Positions 6,444 through 13,653 of a DNA stretch of 28,603 nt are shown here, piece by piece; within the stretch, counting starts at the first letter, position 1; every line of letters starts with the position of its first letter. The notes below the pieces were generated by a model. That model saw nothing but the letters and a program-made list of their open reading frames with translations. It did not search any database and had not been told where the DNA came from. Source of the DNA: an uncultured Clostridia bacterium (GTDB lineage Bacteria; Bacillota; Clostridia; Christensenellales; Borkfalkiaceae); NCBI GenBank assembly GCA_947630775.1, contig CANRIY010000007.1, positions 1 through 28,603 on the forward strand. The letters are read 5' to 3'. The position numbers were made by a program, and so were the translations under genes.

Positions 6444-7847
6444 ATGGAAAAAGAATTCAGAACGGAAAGCGACTCGGTCGGCGAACTCTCTTTGGACAGC
6501 GAGGCATACTACGGGATCCAGACGCTGCGCGCAAAGGGAAATTTCGAGATCACGGGTACAAAACTCAATTTTGCATTCATACGGAACATTGTGCTCATCA
6601 AGAAGGCCGCCGCCATCGTCAATAAGTCCTACGGGCTTCTTGACGAAAAGAAGGGAGACGCCATCATTGCCGCCTGCGACGAGATCCTGCACGGCAAGCA
6701 CCGCCGCGACTTCATCGTGGACGCGGTGCAGGGCGGCGCAGGGACTTCCGCCAACATGAATGTCAATGAAGTCATCGCCAACATCGCCATCGAGAAGCTC
6801 GGCGGCAAAAAGGGCGATTATTCCGTCGTCAGCCCGAACGACGACGTCAACATGGAGCAATCCACAAACGACGACATTCCCACGGCGGGGAAACTCACCG
6901 TGCTCACCCTATCGAAAGAGCTCATCGCCGAGCTCCGCCGTCTCTATGAGGCATTGAAGGCGAAGGCGAAGGAGTTCGACGGCATTCTGAAAATGGGGAG
7001 AACGCAGTTGCAGGACGCCGTTCCCATGCGTCTCGGGCAGGCGTTCCGCGCCTTTGCGACGGCGATCGGGCGGTCGAAGGAGCGGATCGAGCAGTCCCTC
7101 GGTGAAATGCGTACCATCAACATGGGCGCGACGGCGATCGGGACGGCGATCAACACGCGGGAAGCCTATTTTACCCACATCACCGAGGAACTGTCCCTTC
7201 TTTCGGGGGAAAATTTACAGCGGGCGGACGACCTCTTCGACGGGACCCAGAACGTGGACGGGTTTGCGGCGGTCTCGGGCACGTTGAAGGCGCTCGCGGT
7301 CAATCTCTCTAAAATGTGCAACGATTTAAGGCTGATGTCCAGCGGGCCGCGGACGGGCCTCGGCGAGATCATTCTGCCCGCCACGCAGAACGGCTCTTCC
7401 ATCATGCCGGGGAAGATCAACCCCGTCATCCCCGAAGTCGTCAACCAGGTGGCGTTCCTCGTCATCGGGCACGACGTCACGGTGACGATGGCGGCGGAGG
7501 CGGGACAGCTCGAACTCAACGCCTTCGAACCGATCATCTTCTACCAGCTCTTCGAATCCCTGCGTGCACTCACGGGCGCCGTGAAGACGCTCACTGATAA
7601 CTGCATTGCGGGCATTGCCGCCAACCGCGAGCGGTGCGCCGAGTGGGTCAACAGGAGCGTCGGGATCGTCACCGCGCTCAATCCCTACATCGGGTATCTG
7701 AAGGCGGCGGAGATCGCCAAGGAATCCCTCAAAACGGGGGAGCCCATCCGCTCGATCGTGCTCCGCGAGGGGCTGATGGACGAAAAAAAGCTCGACGAGG
7801 TATTGGATCCGCTCCTTCTCACCGAGCCCTGCGGCGGGAGACTGTGA
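6444..7847 (+). CDS. aspA: Aspartate ammonia-lyase
   Basis: This enzyme catalyses reversible deamination of L-aspartate to fumarate and ammonia in the cytoplasm. The 467-residue protein has the aspartase/fumarase superfamily signatures. YYGIQTLRAKGNFEIT near the N-terminus favours aspartase over fumarase (which has WGAQT). NDDIPTAG is in the middle. The mobile catalytic loop GSSIMPGKINP starts at Gly317, with Ser318 as the probable base; this is the same numbering as the Bacillus AspB serine. The RBS CGGAGAAG is at 6434-6441. The gene stands alone between its own promoter and a strong terminator. A fumarase side activity cannot be excluded. Confidence 0.93.
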   Translation: MEKEFRTESDSVGELSLDSEAYYGIQTLRAKGNFEITGTKLNFAFIRNIVLIKKAAAIVNKSYGLLDEKKGDAIIAACDEILHGKHRRDFIVDAVQGGAGTSANMNVNEVIANIAIEKLGGKKGDYSVVSPNDDVNMEQSTNDDIPTAGKLTVLTLSKELIAELRRLYEALKAKAKEFDGILKMGRTQLQDAVPMRLGQAFRAFATAIGRSKERIEQSLGEMRTINMGATAIGTAINTREAYFTHITEELSLLSGENLQRADDLFDGTQNVDGFAAVSGTLKALAVNLSKMCNDLRLMSSGPRTGLGEIILPATQNGSSIMPGKINPVIPEVVNQVAFLVIGHDVTVTMAAEAGQLELNAFEPIIFYQLFESLRALTGAVKTLTDNCIAGIAANRERCAEWVNRSVGIVTALNPYIGYLKAAEIAKESLKTGEPIRSIVLREGLMDEKKLDEVLDPLLLTEPCGGRL

Positions 7848-7870
7848 CCCCGCCCCGACTTAACCGAAAA

Positions 7871-7903
7871 CCCGCCGTGCTCATGACGGCGGGCCGTTTT
7901 TTT
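7871..7903 (+). terminator. Intrinsic terminator of aspA
   Basis: An 8-bp perfect stem (CCCGCCGT at 7871-7878 with ACGGCGGG at 7886-7893) is followed shortly by T7 at 7897-7903. The stop codon of the convergent AraC gene (7881-7883 on the minus strand) lies in the hairpin loop. Confidence 0.88.
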
Positions 7904-8669
7904 GACTGCGGAACTGCGTGGCGGTGACGCCCGCTTCCTTTTTGAAAAAGCGCGAAAAATTATGCGGGGAGGGGAAATTCAGGTAGTAGGCGACTTCGGA
8001 GACGGTATAGTCCGTTTCGAGGAGCAACCGCTTCGCCTCGCCGAGGCGGCAGAGCGTGAGATAGCGCTTGAGGGTGATCCCCTCCGTGCCGTGAAAGACC
8101 GCGGAGAGATATTTTTCATGATACCCGAGTTCCCGCGCGATGTCCACGACCCTGATCTCAGAGAAGCGGTGAAAGGCGACAAAGCTCTTGATGGCCTCCG
8201 AGAGGCGTATCTGCGGGGAAATCGGCTTTTCGCCCTGCTCCTGCCCGCGGGCGAGCTCGGTGAGGAGCAACGTCGCAAGATAGCGGGAGCGCATGCCGCG
8301 CGGCTGTTCTGCCTCCGAACGGAGGAGCATATGCGCAAGCGTGACGATGTTCTCCCTGTCCCTGAATGCCGCATGCGGGGGAAGGGAGAGAGAGGCGGGG
8401 AGCGCTTCGCAGCGGAAGTGCATCCAATAGAAGCGGCAGCGCGATACCCTCGTCCCGTGCTGGATGCGGGTGGGAGACATGATGAGATATTCCCCCGCCG
8501 AGACATGGTATTCCCTGTCCTCGTCGGCGATGTAGAGCTCGCCCTCGGTGACGATCATCATTTCATACTCGAAGAGCCGCCGCGTCAGGTGCTTCCAGTC
8601 CTTTTGCGGGGAGATGAATTCGCCGAACCAGAGCATGTCTAAAGGAGCGTCTAAACAGAAGTGTAACAT
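7881..8669 (-). CDS. AraC-family transcriptional regulator
   Basis: This 262-residue regulator has an N-terminal cupin-like sensor (residues about 20-95, with EYEMMIVTEGELYIADEDREY) and a C-terminal pair of helix-turn-helix motifs. The first HTH is around IRVVDIARELGYHEKYLSAVF. The second is around TVSEVAYYLNFPSPHNFSRFFKKEAGVT, a canonical AraC/XylS signature. The frame stays open to 9278 but runs antisense through the GH127 gene. The ATG at 8669 (MLHFCLDAPLDM), preceded by AAAAGG, gives the normal AraC length. It is divergent from the GH127 gene, so it probably senses an arabinose-type sugar and activates that gene. Its last codons lie inside the aspA terminator. Confidence 0.9.
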   Translation of the reverse strand: MLHFCLDAPLDMLWFGEFISPQKDWKHLTRRLFEYEMMIVTEGELYIADEDREYHVSAGEYLIMSPTRIQHGTRVSRCRFYWMHFRCEALPASLSLPPHAAFRDRENIVTLAHMLLRSEAEQPRGMRSRYLATLLLTELARGQEQGEKPISPQIRLSEAIKSFVAFHRFSEIRVVDIARELGYHEKYLSAVFHGTEGITLKRYLTLCRLGEAKRLLLETDYTVSEVAYYLNFPSPHNFSRFFKKEAGVTATQFRSQKNGPPS

Positions 8670-8704
8670 CTTACCTTTTGATACCCTTACATTTCTTTCT
8701 GAGA

Positions 8705-8732
8705 TTGCGGAATTTTGGTAATATACTATAAT
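8705..8732 (+). promoter_or_regulatory. Promoter of the GH127 gene
   Basis: A perfect TATAAT at 8727-8732 is preceded at 16 bases by a poor -35, TTGCGG (8705-8710). A weak -35 next to a divergent AraC gene fits an activator-dependent promoter. Confidence 0.6.
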
Positions 8733-8748
8733 GATAATACCATATGAT

Positions 8749-8771
8749 CCGCAAACTTGCAAGTGTTGCGG
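8749..8771. promoter_or_regulatory. Inverted/direct repeat in the GH127 leader
   Basis: CCGCAA (8749-8754) and TTGCGG (8766-8771) flank the palindrome CTTGCAAG (8756-8763). TTGCGGAA also occurs at 8705-8712 over the -35 region. It is a candidate AraC binding site or a leader hairpin. The repeats are seen directly; the role is inferred. Confidence 0.4.
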
Positions 8772-8806
8772 AAAAAAATCAAAGAAATTTGGGGGAAAAC
8801 GCAGGT

Positions 8807-11800
8807 ATGGAACAGAAAAAGAAGAAAAAGTTCGGGCTCGGGCTTCTTTCCGCCTTACTTTGTGTGCCGTTTGCATTCGGCATGCTCGCGGGGTGCGGTT
8901 CGGGCGGCGGCCGGGAGGCGCAGACTCCGAACGGAGAACAGGAAGGAGAACAAGGCGGTGAACAAGGAGGAGAACATGATGACGGCCAAGGAGATGATCC
9001 CGTGACGCCCGCAGTGACGGAGCAGTCCAAGACGCCCGACGCCCGTGCGGTGGAGTATACGGCGCTCTCCGAGTCGGCGAACCTCGACGCATATGCGGAA
9101 AACGCGCTCGAAAAGGAGATCGACTATCTTCTTTCGCTCGAGGCGAATAATTTACTCTACAATTTCCGCGAGAATGCGGGTCTCGGCACCCGTACCGGCA
9201 AGCGTTACGGCGGCTGGGAGAACAGCCTGATCGCGGGGCACACGATGGGGCACTATCTTTCGGCGCTTGCGCAGGCATATGCGAACGGCGGGACTTCGGA
9301 AGAACAGCGGACGAAGCTCAACAGCCGTATTTCGAACATCATTCGGGAGCTCCAAAAGTGTCAGGCGGCGGAAGATGACCCCGCAACGGGCGCAAAGAAG
9401 GGCTTTTTGTGGGGGGCGAATGTTTCGGACGCGCACACAGACAATGTCGAATTCCAGTTCGATAACGTCGAAGCGGGTCTGACAAACATTTTCGGCGAGG
9501 CATGGGTGCCGTGGTACACCATGCACAAGATCTTGGCGGGGCTTCTCGATGTCTACCGCTACAACGGAAACGAGACGGCGCTCGAGATCGCCCGCGGGCT
9601 CGGGGACTGGGTCTACAACAGGGTGAGCAAGTGGTCGGAAGAGCTGAGGGCGAAGGTACTCTCTATCGAATACGGCGGCATGAACGACGCGCTGTATACC
9701 CTCTATGCGCTCACGGGCGAGGAAAAATACGCCGTTGCGGCGCACAAGTTCGACGAAGATATCCCCACGCAGGGGACGTTCCAGTCCGTACCGATGACGG
9801 AACGGATCCTTTCGGATGACGCGAACTATTTGCGGGGACAGCATGCGAACACGACGATCCCCAAAGTCATCGGCATTCTCAACGGCTATATCAGCCTGAA
9901 GGGGAAGACGGTCGGGGGCGTGACGGGGGAGACGGGCAGGACGTCCGTCGACCAATATCTCGAGGTCGCCGAAAAATTTTGGACGCGGGTCGTCGAACAT
10001 CACTCCTATGTGACGGGCGGCAATTCGAACGACGAGCATTTCCAGAATGACGACAGCCAGTGGGCGATCAAGTCCAACATCAACTGCGAGACCTGCAATA
10101 CCTACAACATGCTCAAGCTCTCGAGGATGCTCTTCACCCTCACCAAGGAGAAGAAGTATCTCGACTATTACGAAAATACGTACATCAATGCGATCCTCTC
10201 CTCGCAGAATCCAGAAACGGGCATGACGATGTATTTCCAGCCCATGGCGCCCGGGTATTTCAAGGTGTATTCCTCTGAGACCAACCACTTCTGGTGCTGT
10301 ACGGGCAGCGGCATGGAGAGCATGTCTAAGCTCAACGACAGTATCTACTACGACGCGGGCAATGCGACCTATGTCGCCATGTACATGAGCTCCACTTACG
10401 AGACGGACGCCGTCTCCCTGAAAATGACGGCCGATCTTGAAACTTCGGACACCGTCACCATCAAGGTGGAAAAGGGGGAGACCATCCTGCGCCTCCGCCG
10501 TCCCGACTGGACAACGGCGTTCTCCCTCAAAGTGAACGACAATACGATCCCCGTTGCGGATTCGGACGATTTCGCTTCCGTCGAGGTGCATGCAGGGGAG
10601 ACGGTCACCCTCGTTCTGGGCAAGAACATTACCGTCCATACCCTGCCCAATGCCAAGGGCGTCTATGCCTTCAAATACGGGCCTTTCGTGCTCTCGGAGC
10701 AGCTCGGGACGGAGAACATGACGACGACGAGCCACGGCGTGGAGGTGCTCAAACCCAAAGAGGCGGTCGGCACGGCGAAGTATGCGACAACGAAGAACGA
10801 CCTTGCGGATTTCAGGACCCATATCAACGACTATATGACGCGGAACGCCGACGGGACGTTCACCCTCACGGGGATCGAGGGCGGCCCGCTCACCTACGTC
10901 ATCCATTACAAGCAGTACACCCACCGCTATGCAATCTATCTCACCTTCGAGGGCGAGGATACGGCGGCTCCCGAAAATCCCGAAGAGCCCACAATCGAGT
11001 ATACCGATATCGAGGCGGTCATCCAGCCCGGGCGCGGGCAGTACGAGGGCGGCGGCTTCTTAGAGGGAGAAGAGGGCTCCATCGGCAATGCGGCGGGCTC
11101 CCGCGCGGCAAAGGCGGACGGAGAATTCTCCTACTGGATCGGCGTCGACAAGAGCGCCCCCGAGAGCAACTATATCATGACGGTCTTCGCAAAGTCCGAC
11201 AACGGCAAGACGATCCGCATGAGCGCGAACGGCAAGGTGTTCTATGAAAAGACATTGAATTATACGGGCACGGACGATCTCTATGACGTGTTCATTCCTA
11301 TTCCCGCTTCCGTCGTGAATGCGGCGGAGAACAAGTCTCTCGGCGATCCCGCGACGACGAACACGCGCGTCAAGGTCACGATCTCGAGTGCGAAGAGCGG
11401 CGAGGCCTCCGCACAGCTTCACACCTATTTCAAGACGGTAAAGATCGACGGGAAGCTCCATGATGAAACCATCGCCTACTTTGTGGATTGCGGGGACTAC
11501 GACCCCTCGACGCTCTCTTCGGGCGATAAGTTCGGCATGCTCAACTCCGTCACCGAACAGGCGTACGGCGCAGACCCCCTGACGGGCAGAATGTGGGGGA
11601 TCGTGGACGAGGCGGAAAATGCAACATGGGGGGACGGCGACGTGCCCGTTGAGGGGAGCGTTGTGACCAATTCGACGTGGGCGCAGGAGAATCAGGATCC
11701 GCCCGTCGGGGACGGAGCGGGCAAGACGCAGACCAACCGTTACACCAAGAACCAGTTCGAGAAAGGCTGGCAGACGTTGAAGCTCGCCTATAAATTCGAG

Positions 11801-12040
11801 CTCGCGGACGGGGAATACACGGTGAAGATGTACTTTACGGACCCGTGGAATTGCTCTAAACACGCCGATGTTTCGGCAAACGGCGTGGAAAAGCTCACGG
11901 ACGTCGAATGCAATCAGGAAGTTTCCTTTACGGTCACGGTGACGGACGGCGTACTTCTTCTCGAGATCACCAACCCCGTCAACCAATCCGCAAACGATCT
12001 GTGCATCAACCTCTGCTATATTGAAATTTTGTACGCGTAA
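8807..12040 (+). CDS. GH127-family lipoprotein, probable beta-L-arabinofuranosidase
   Basis: This is a surface-anchored glycoside hydrolase of 1077 residues. A lipoprotein signal (EQKKKKK, a hydrophobic stretch, then LAGC with Cys30) is followed by a Gly/Glu-rich linker. The GH127 (DUF1680) catalytic domain spans roughly residues 75-650: AGHTMGHYLSA, GANVSDAH, WVPWYTMHKILAGL and GGMNDALY. The zinc-thiolate site known from Bifidobacterium HypBA1 is conserved as Glu428-x-Cys430 and Cys497-Cys498, with Cys497 the likely nucleophile. The last 400 residues hold two beta-sandwich or malectin-like regions, likely carbohydrate-binding. An upstream ATG at 8744 would put 21 polar residues before the signal, so I prefer 8807. 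The divergent AraC gene is the probable regulator. The exact linkage is uncertain because GH127 is not uniform. Confidence 0.88.
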   Translation: MEQKKKKKFGLGLLSALLCVPFAFGMLAGCGSGGGREAQTPNGEQEGEQGGEQGGEHDDGQGDDPVTPAVTEQSKTPDARAVEYTALSESANLDAYAENALEKEIDYLLSLEANNLLYNFRENAGLGTRTGKRYGGWENSLIAGHTMGHYLSALAQAYANGGTSEEQRTKLNSRISNIIRELQKCQAAEDDPATGAKKGFLWGANVSDAHTDNVEFQFDNVEAGLTNIFGEAWVPWYTMHKILAGLLDVYRYNGNETALEIARGLGDWVYNRVSKWSEELRAKVLSIEYGGMNDALYTLYALTGEEKYAVAAHKFDEDIPTQGTFQSVPMTERILSDDANYLRGQHANTTIPKVIGILNGYISLKGKTVGGVTGETGRTSVDQYLEVAEKFWTRVVEHHSYVTGGNSNDEHFQNDDSQWAIKSNINCETCNTYNMLKLSRMLFTLTKEKKYLDYYENTYINAILSSQNPETGMTMYFQPMAPGYFKVYSSETNHFWCCTGSGMESMSKLNDSIYYDAGNATYVAMYMSSTYETDAVSLKMTADLETSDTVTIKVEKGETILRLRRPDWTTAFSLKVNDNTIPVADSDDFASVEVHAGETVTLVLGKNITVHTLPNAKGVYAFKYGPFVLSEQLGTENMTTTSHGVEVLKPKEAVGTAKYATTKNDLADFRTHINDYMTRNADGTFTLTGIEGGPLTYVIHYKQYTHRYAIYLTFEGEDTAAPENPEEPTIEYTDIEAVIQPGRGQYEGGGFLEGEEGSIGNAAGSRAAKADGEFSYWIGVDKSAPESNYIMTVFAKSDNGKTIRMSANGKVFYEKTLNYTGTDDLYDVFIPIPASVVNAAENKSLGDPATTNTRVKVTISSAKSGEASAQLHTYFKTVKIDGKLHDETIAYFVDCGDYDPSTLSSGDKFGMLNSVTEQAYGADPLTGRMWGIVDEAENATWGDGDVPVEGSVVTNSTWAQENQDPPVGDGAGKTQTNRYTKNQFEKGWQTLKLAYKFELADGEYTVKMYFTDPWNCSKHADVSANGVEKLTDVECNQEVSFTVTVTDGVLLLEITNPVNQSANDLCINLCYIEILYA

Positions 12041-12045
12041 AATTT

Positions 12046-12235
12046 CGTTGAATTTCTTTTTTCGTCTGCGCCTTGGGGCGCATGCTCAAAAATAAATTCA
12101 ACGAGGAATGTAACGCGTATGGGATATTAAGTTGCGGCTCGAATACGCTTATCACGACATGAAGGCTCCCGTAGGGTGCCAAATGGGGGCGCCCACGGCG
12201 GAAGTGAATTCCGCCTAAGGCAAGTAATTTGGAAT
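12046..12235. repeat. Structured element, tandem copy A
   Basis: This is a non-coding element of about 190 bases. An outer stem CGTTGAATTT (12046-12055)/AAATTCAACG (12094-12103) encloses the hairpin TGCGCC-TTGG-GGCGCA. After a variable middle comes the hairpin GGCTCCC-GTA-GGGTGCC (12164-12180), AAAT, then GGCGGAA/TTCCGCC (12197-12215), and the end box GTAATTTGGAAT (12224-12235). The same order of parts repeats in copy B with compensatory base changes. Strand and function are unknown. It lies between the convergent GH127 and PHP genes. Confidence 0.65.
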
Positions 12236-12239
12236 GTTT

Positions 12240-12443
12240 CGCTCGATTTCTTTGTGAAAGTCCGCCCGAAACGGGCGGACTTTCAAAATAAATGCGAGCG
12301 GGGGGTTCATTCTTTTGCCTTGTAGTTATGATTCGGCCGTCCCTTTTCTGTTTCACAGGACAGTAAGGTTCCCGTAGGGTACCAAATAGGGTGCGCTTAG
12401 GCAGGGAGACCCTGCCACGCGCCGTAATGCCGTAATTTAGAAT
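12240..12443. repeat. Structured element, tandem copy B
   Basis: This second divergent copy has the outer stem CGCTCG-ATTT (12240-12249)/AAAT-G-CGAGCG (12290-12300) and a perfect 13-bp inner hairpin at 12256-12284 (GAAAGTCCGCCCG, loop AAA). It also has GGTTCCC-GTA-GGGTACC (12367-12383), AAAT, GGCAGGG-AGA-CCCTGCC (12400-12416) and the end box GTAATTTAGAAT (12432-12443). It follows copy A directly. Loops and joints match copy A, while stem bases change in pairs. Confidence 0.65.
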
Positions 12444-12451
12444 AAAGGACC

Positions 12452-12606
12452 TCTCGGCGCCCCTTGTAGGGGAGCTGTCACGAACGTAGTGAGTGACTGA
12501 GGGGTTTCCTGATGCCAAGTTTCCGAAAACCCTATCCCCCGCTACGCGGGTACTTCCCCTAAAAGGGGCAGCAAGAGGCCTTCCCCCCGAAGAGGGGAAG
12601 GCAAGG
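12452..12606. repeat. Cluster of dispersed intergenic repeats
   Basis: Three dispersed repeat types lie side by side. A degenerate double-hairpin unit (12457-12503) resembles 6158-6207 and 27969-28018. The AACCCTATCCCCCG-type segment with the CCCCTAAAAGGGG hairpin (12528-12573) matches 5900-5982. CCTTCCCCCCGAAG-GGGGAAGGCAAG (12581-12605) recurs near 28072-28096. No gene is supported here. Confidence 0.6.
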
Positions 12607-12613
12607 AGACAAC

Positions 12614-12643
12614 AAAAGCCCGTCGGGGAACCGACGGGCTTTT
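12614..12643. terminator. Bidirectional-type terminator between GH127 region and PHP gene
   Basis: A perfect 13-bp stem, AAAAGCCCGTCGG (12614-12626) with CCGACGGGCTTTT (12631-12643) and loop GGAA, has A and T tails on both sides. It lies 23 bases past the stop of the minus-strand PHP gene, which it most likely terminates. Confidence 0.85.
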
Positions 12644-12666
12644 GCATACCGAAAAAAGCGGGAGGG

Positions 12667-13407
12667 TCAGATCCCGTCGAAGGCGAGGCGGACGCCCATG
12701 TCGCGGATGAGCTTGTTGGCGGTCTTGACCCGCTCCGCCTTGTATTCGCGGGCGATGTGGCTGTCGAACCCGACAGACAGCTTCACGCCCGCATTTCGTA
12801 CGATCTCCTGCTGTTTCTTGTTACGGAAAAACTCCGCCGCATAGCCGTAGGTGCGGAAGGAATGCAGACTGTCGAAATTGACGTTGATCTCCCAAAAAAT
12901 ATTTGCTTCCGCGAGTTTGCGGAGATAGCGGTTGGGCTCCTCCCCGCGGCGGGCGAGGAATCCAAAGAGGTCGGTGTGGGCAATGCCGACGGGGCAGCCG
13001 CACCGTTTTGCGAAGGAGAAGATGTCTCCCTTCATCATTGAATCGGCGTTATCGAGATCTTCGACGAGGCAATAGTCGAAGAAGGAGACGTCGGCGGGGA
13101 GCACATAGGCATCTCTTGTGAGGCGGGTGGCGATCTCCAGCCCGCACAAAACTTTAATGCGGTTGCGGTAGCGTTCCGCGCTCGTCTTGACATGGTCGTA
13201 ATAGCGGACGAGAGATAGGCCATAGTCGGCGTCAAGGCAAGGCCCTTGATCGTAACAGACGTCCGTCCGCCCGCAACCGACGCCGTAGCTGTGGTCGGAG
13301 ATCCCGAGGAGCCCGACGCCGCCTAAGATCGCCGTCTCGATCACTGTCTCGATTTTGTCCTTAGAGTCGAAAGAATAATAAGTGTGTGCGTGTAAGTCCT
13401 GTATCAT
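12667..13407 (-). CDS. PHP-domain metal-dependent phosphoesterase, histidinol-phosphatase-like
   Basis: This is a 246-residue predicted phosphoesterase of the PHP superfamily. Metal-binding motifs are in the usual order: HAH at residues 6-8, GISDHSYG near 35-42, GLEI in the middle, AHTD, and GFDSH near the C-terminus. The length fits stand-alone PHP hydrolases such as HisJ-type phosphatases or related nucleotide phosphoesterases. There are no other histidine genes nearby, so a biosynthetic role is not supported by context. GTGAGGAC precedes the ATG on the minus strand. The gene is divergent from the microcompartment operon and ends at a strong terminator. The family is confident; the substrate is unknown. 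Confidence 0.85.
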   Translation of the reverse strand: MIQDLHAHTYYSFDSKDKIETVIETAILGGVGLLGISDHSYGVGCGRTDVCYDQGPCLDADYGLSLVRYYDHVKTSAERYRNRIKVLCGLEIATRLTRDAYVLPADVSFFDYCLVEDLDNADSMMKGDIFSFAKRCGCPVGIAHTDLFGFLARRGEEPNRYLRKLAEANIFWEINVNFDSLHSFRTYGYAAEFFRNKKQQEIVRNAGVKLSVGFDSHIAREYKAERVKTANKLIRDMGVRLAFDGI

Positions 13408-13431
13408 ATTGTCCTCACTCTGTCCTTTTTT

Positions 13432-13460
13432 ATTATAACGGCATGCGCGGAAGAAATCAA
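13432..13460 (-). promoter_or_regulatory. Promoter of the PHP gene
   Basis: On the minus strand, TTGATT (13455-13460) and a perfect TATAAT (13432-13437) are 17 bases apart, about 25 bases upstream of the PHP start codon. Confidence 0.6.
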
Positions 13461-13492
13461 GATGTTATGAAAAAATTTATTGTTCATTTTCG

Positions 13493-13527
13493 TGCTCGTT
13501 TTGGGCTGTATCTGCTTGTTTTTGAGC
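13493..13527. promoter_or_regulatory. Direct-repeat activator-type site upstream of the microcompartment operon
   Basis: TGCTCGTTTT (13493-13502) and TGCTTGTTTT (13513-13522) repeat with one mismatch at exactly 20 bases, two helical turns. They lie about 60-70 bases upstream of the -35 box of the operon. Spaced direct repeats of this kind are typical of AraC-family activators. No dedicated regulator is seen inside the operon. The second repeat runs into the palindromic core AGCGCT. Confidence 0.4.
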
Positions 13528-13563
13528 GCTAAAATGTTTTTTTGCCGACTTTATGAACAAATA

Positions 13564-13592
13564 TAGACACGGCATGAAAAGTATGATAGAAT
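13564..13592 (+). promoter_or_regulatory. Promoter of the microcompartment operon
   Basis: TAGACA (13564-13569) and TAGAAT (13587-13592), each one base from consensus, are 17 bases apart. They are followed by a leader of about 55 bases before the ackA start. Confidence 0.6.
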
Positions 13593-13653
13593 TAAACATG
13601 AAAAATAGGCGGAAAAGTTTTGTTTTTCACAAACATCCGCCCACGGAGAAACT

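Noticed and set aside
8670..9278. N-terminal extension of the AraC frame
   Set aside because: It runs antisense through the GH127 promoter and signal peptide; the ATG at 8669 gives a normal AraC protein.
9152..10924. 590-codon minus-strand open frame
   Set aside because: It is the shadow of the GH127 gene in GC-rich codon phase; no family signature.
12006..12647. 213-codon minus-strand open frame
   Set aside because: It covers palindromic repeats and structured elements, has no RBS or domain, and crosses a terminator.
13432..13592. Catabolite-repression (cre) site around TTTTGAGCGCTAAAA
   Set aside because: Only the AGCGCT core matches the cre consensus; the flanking TG and CA positions do not.
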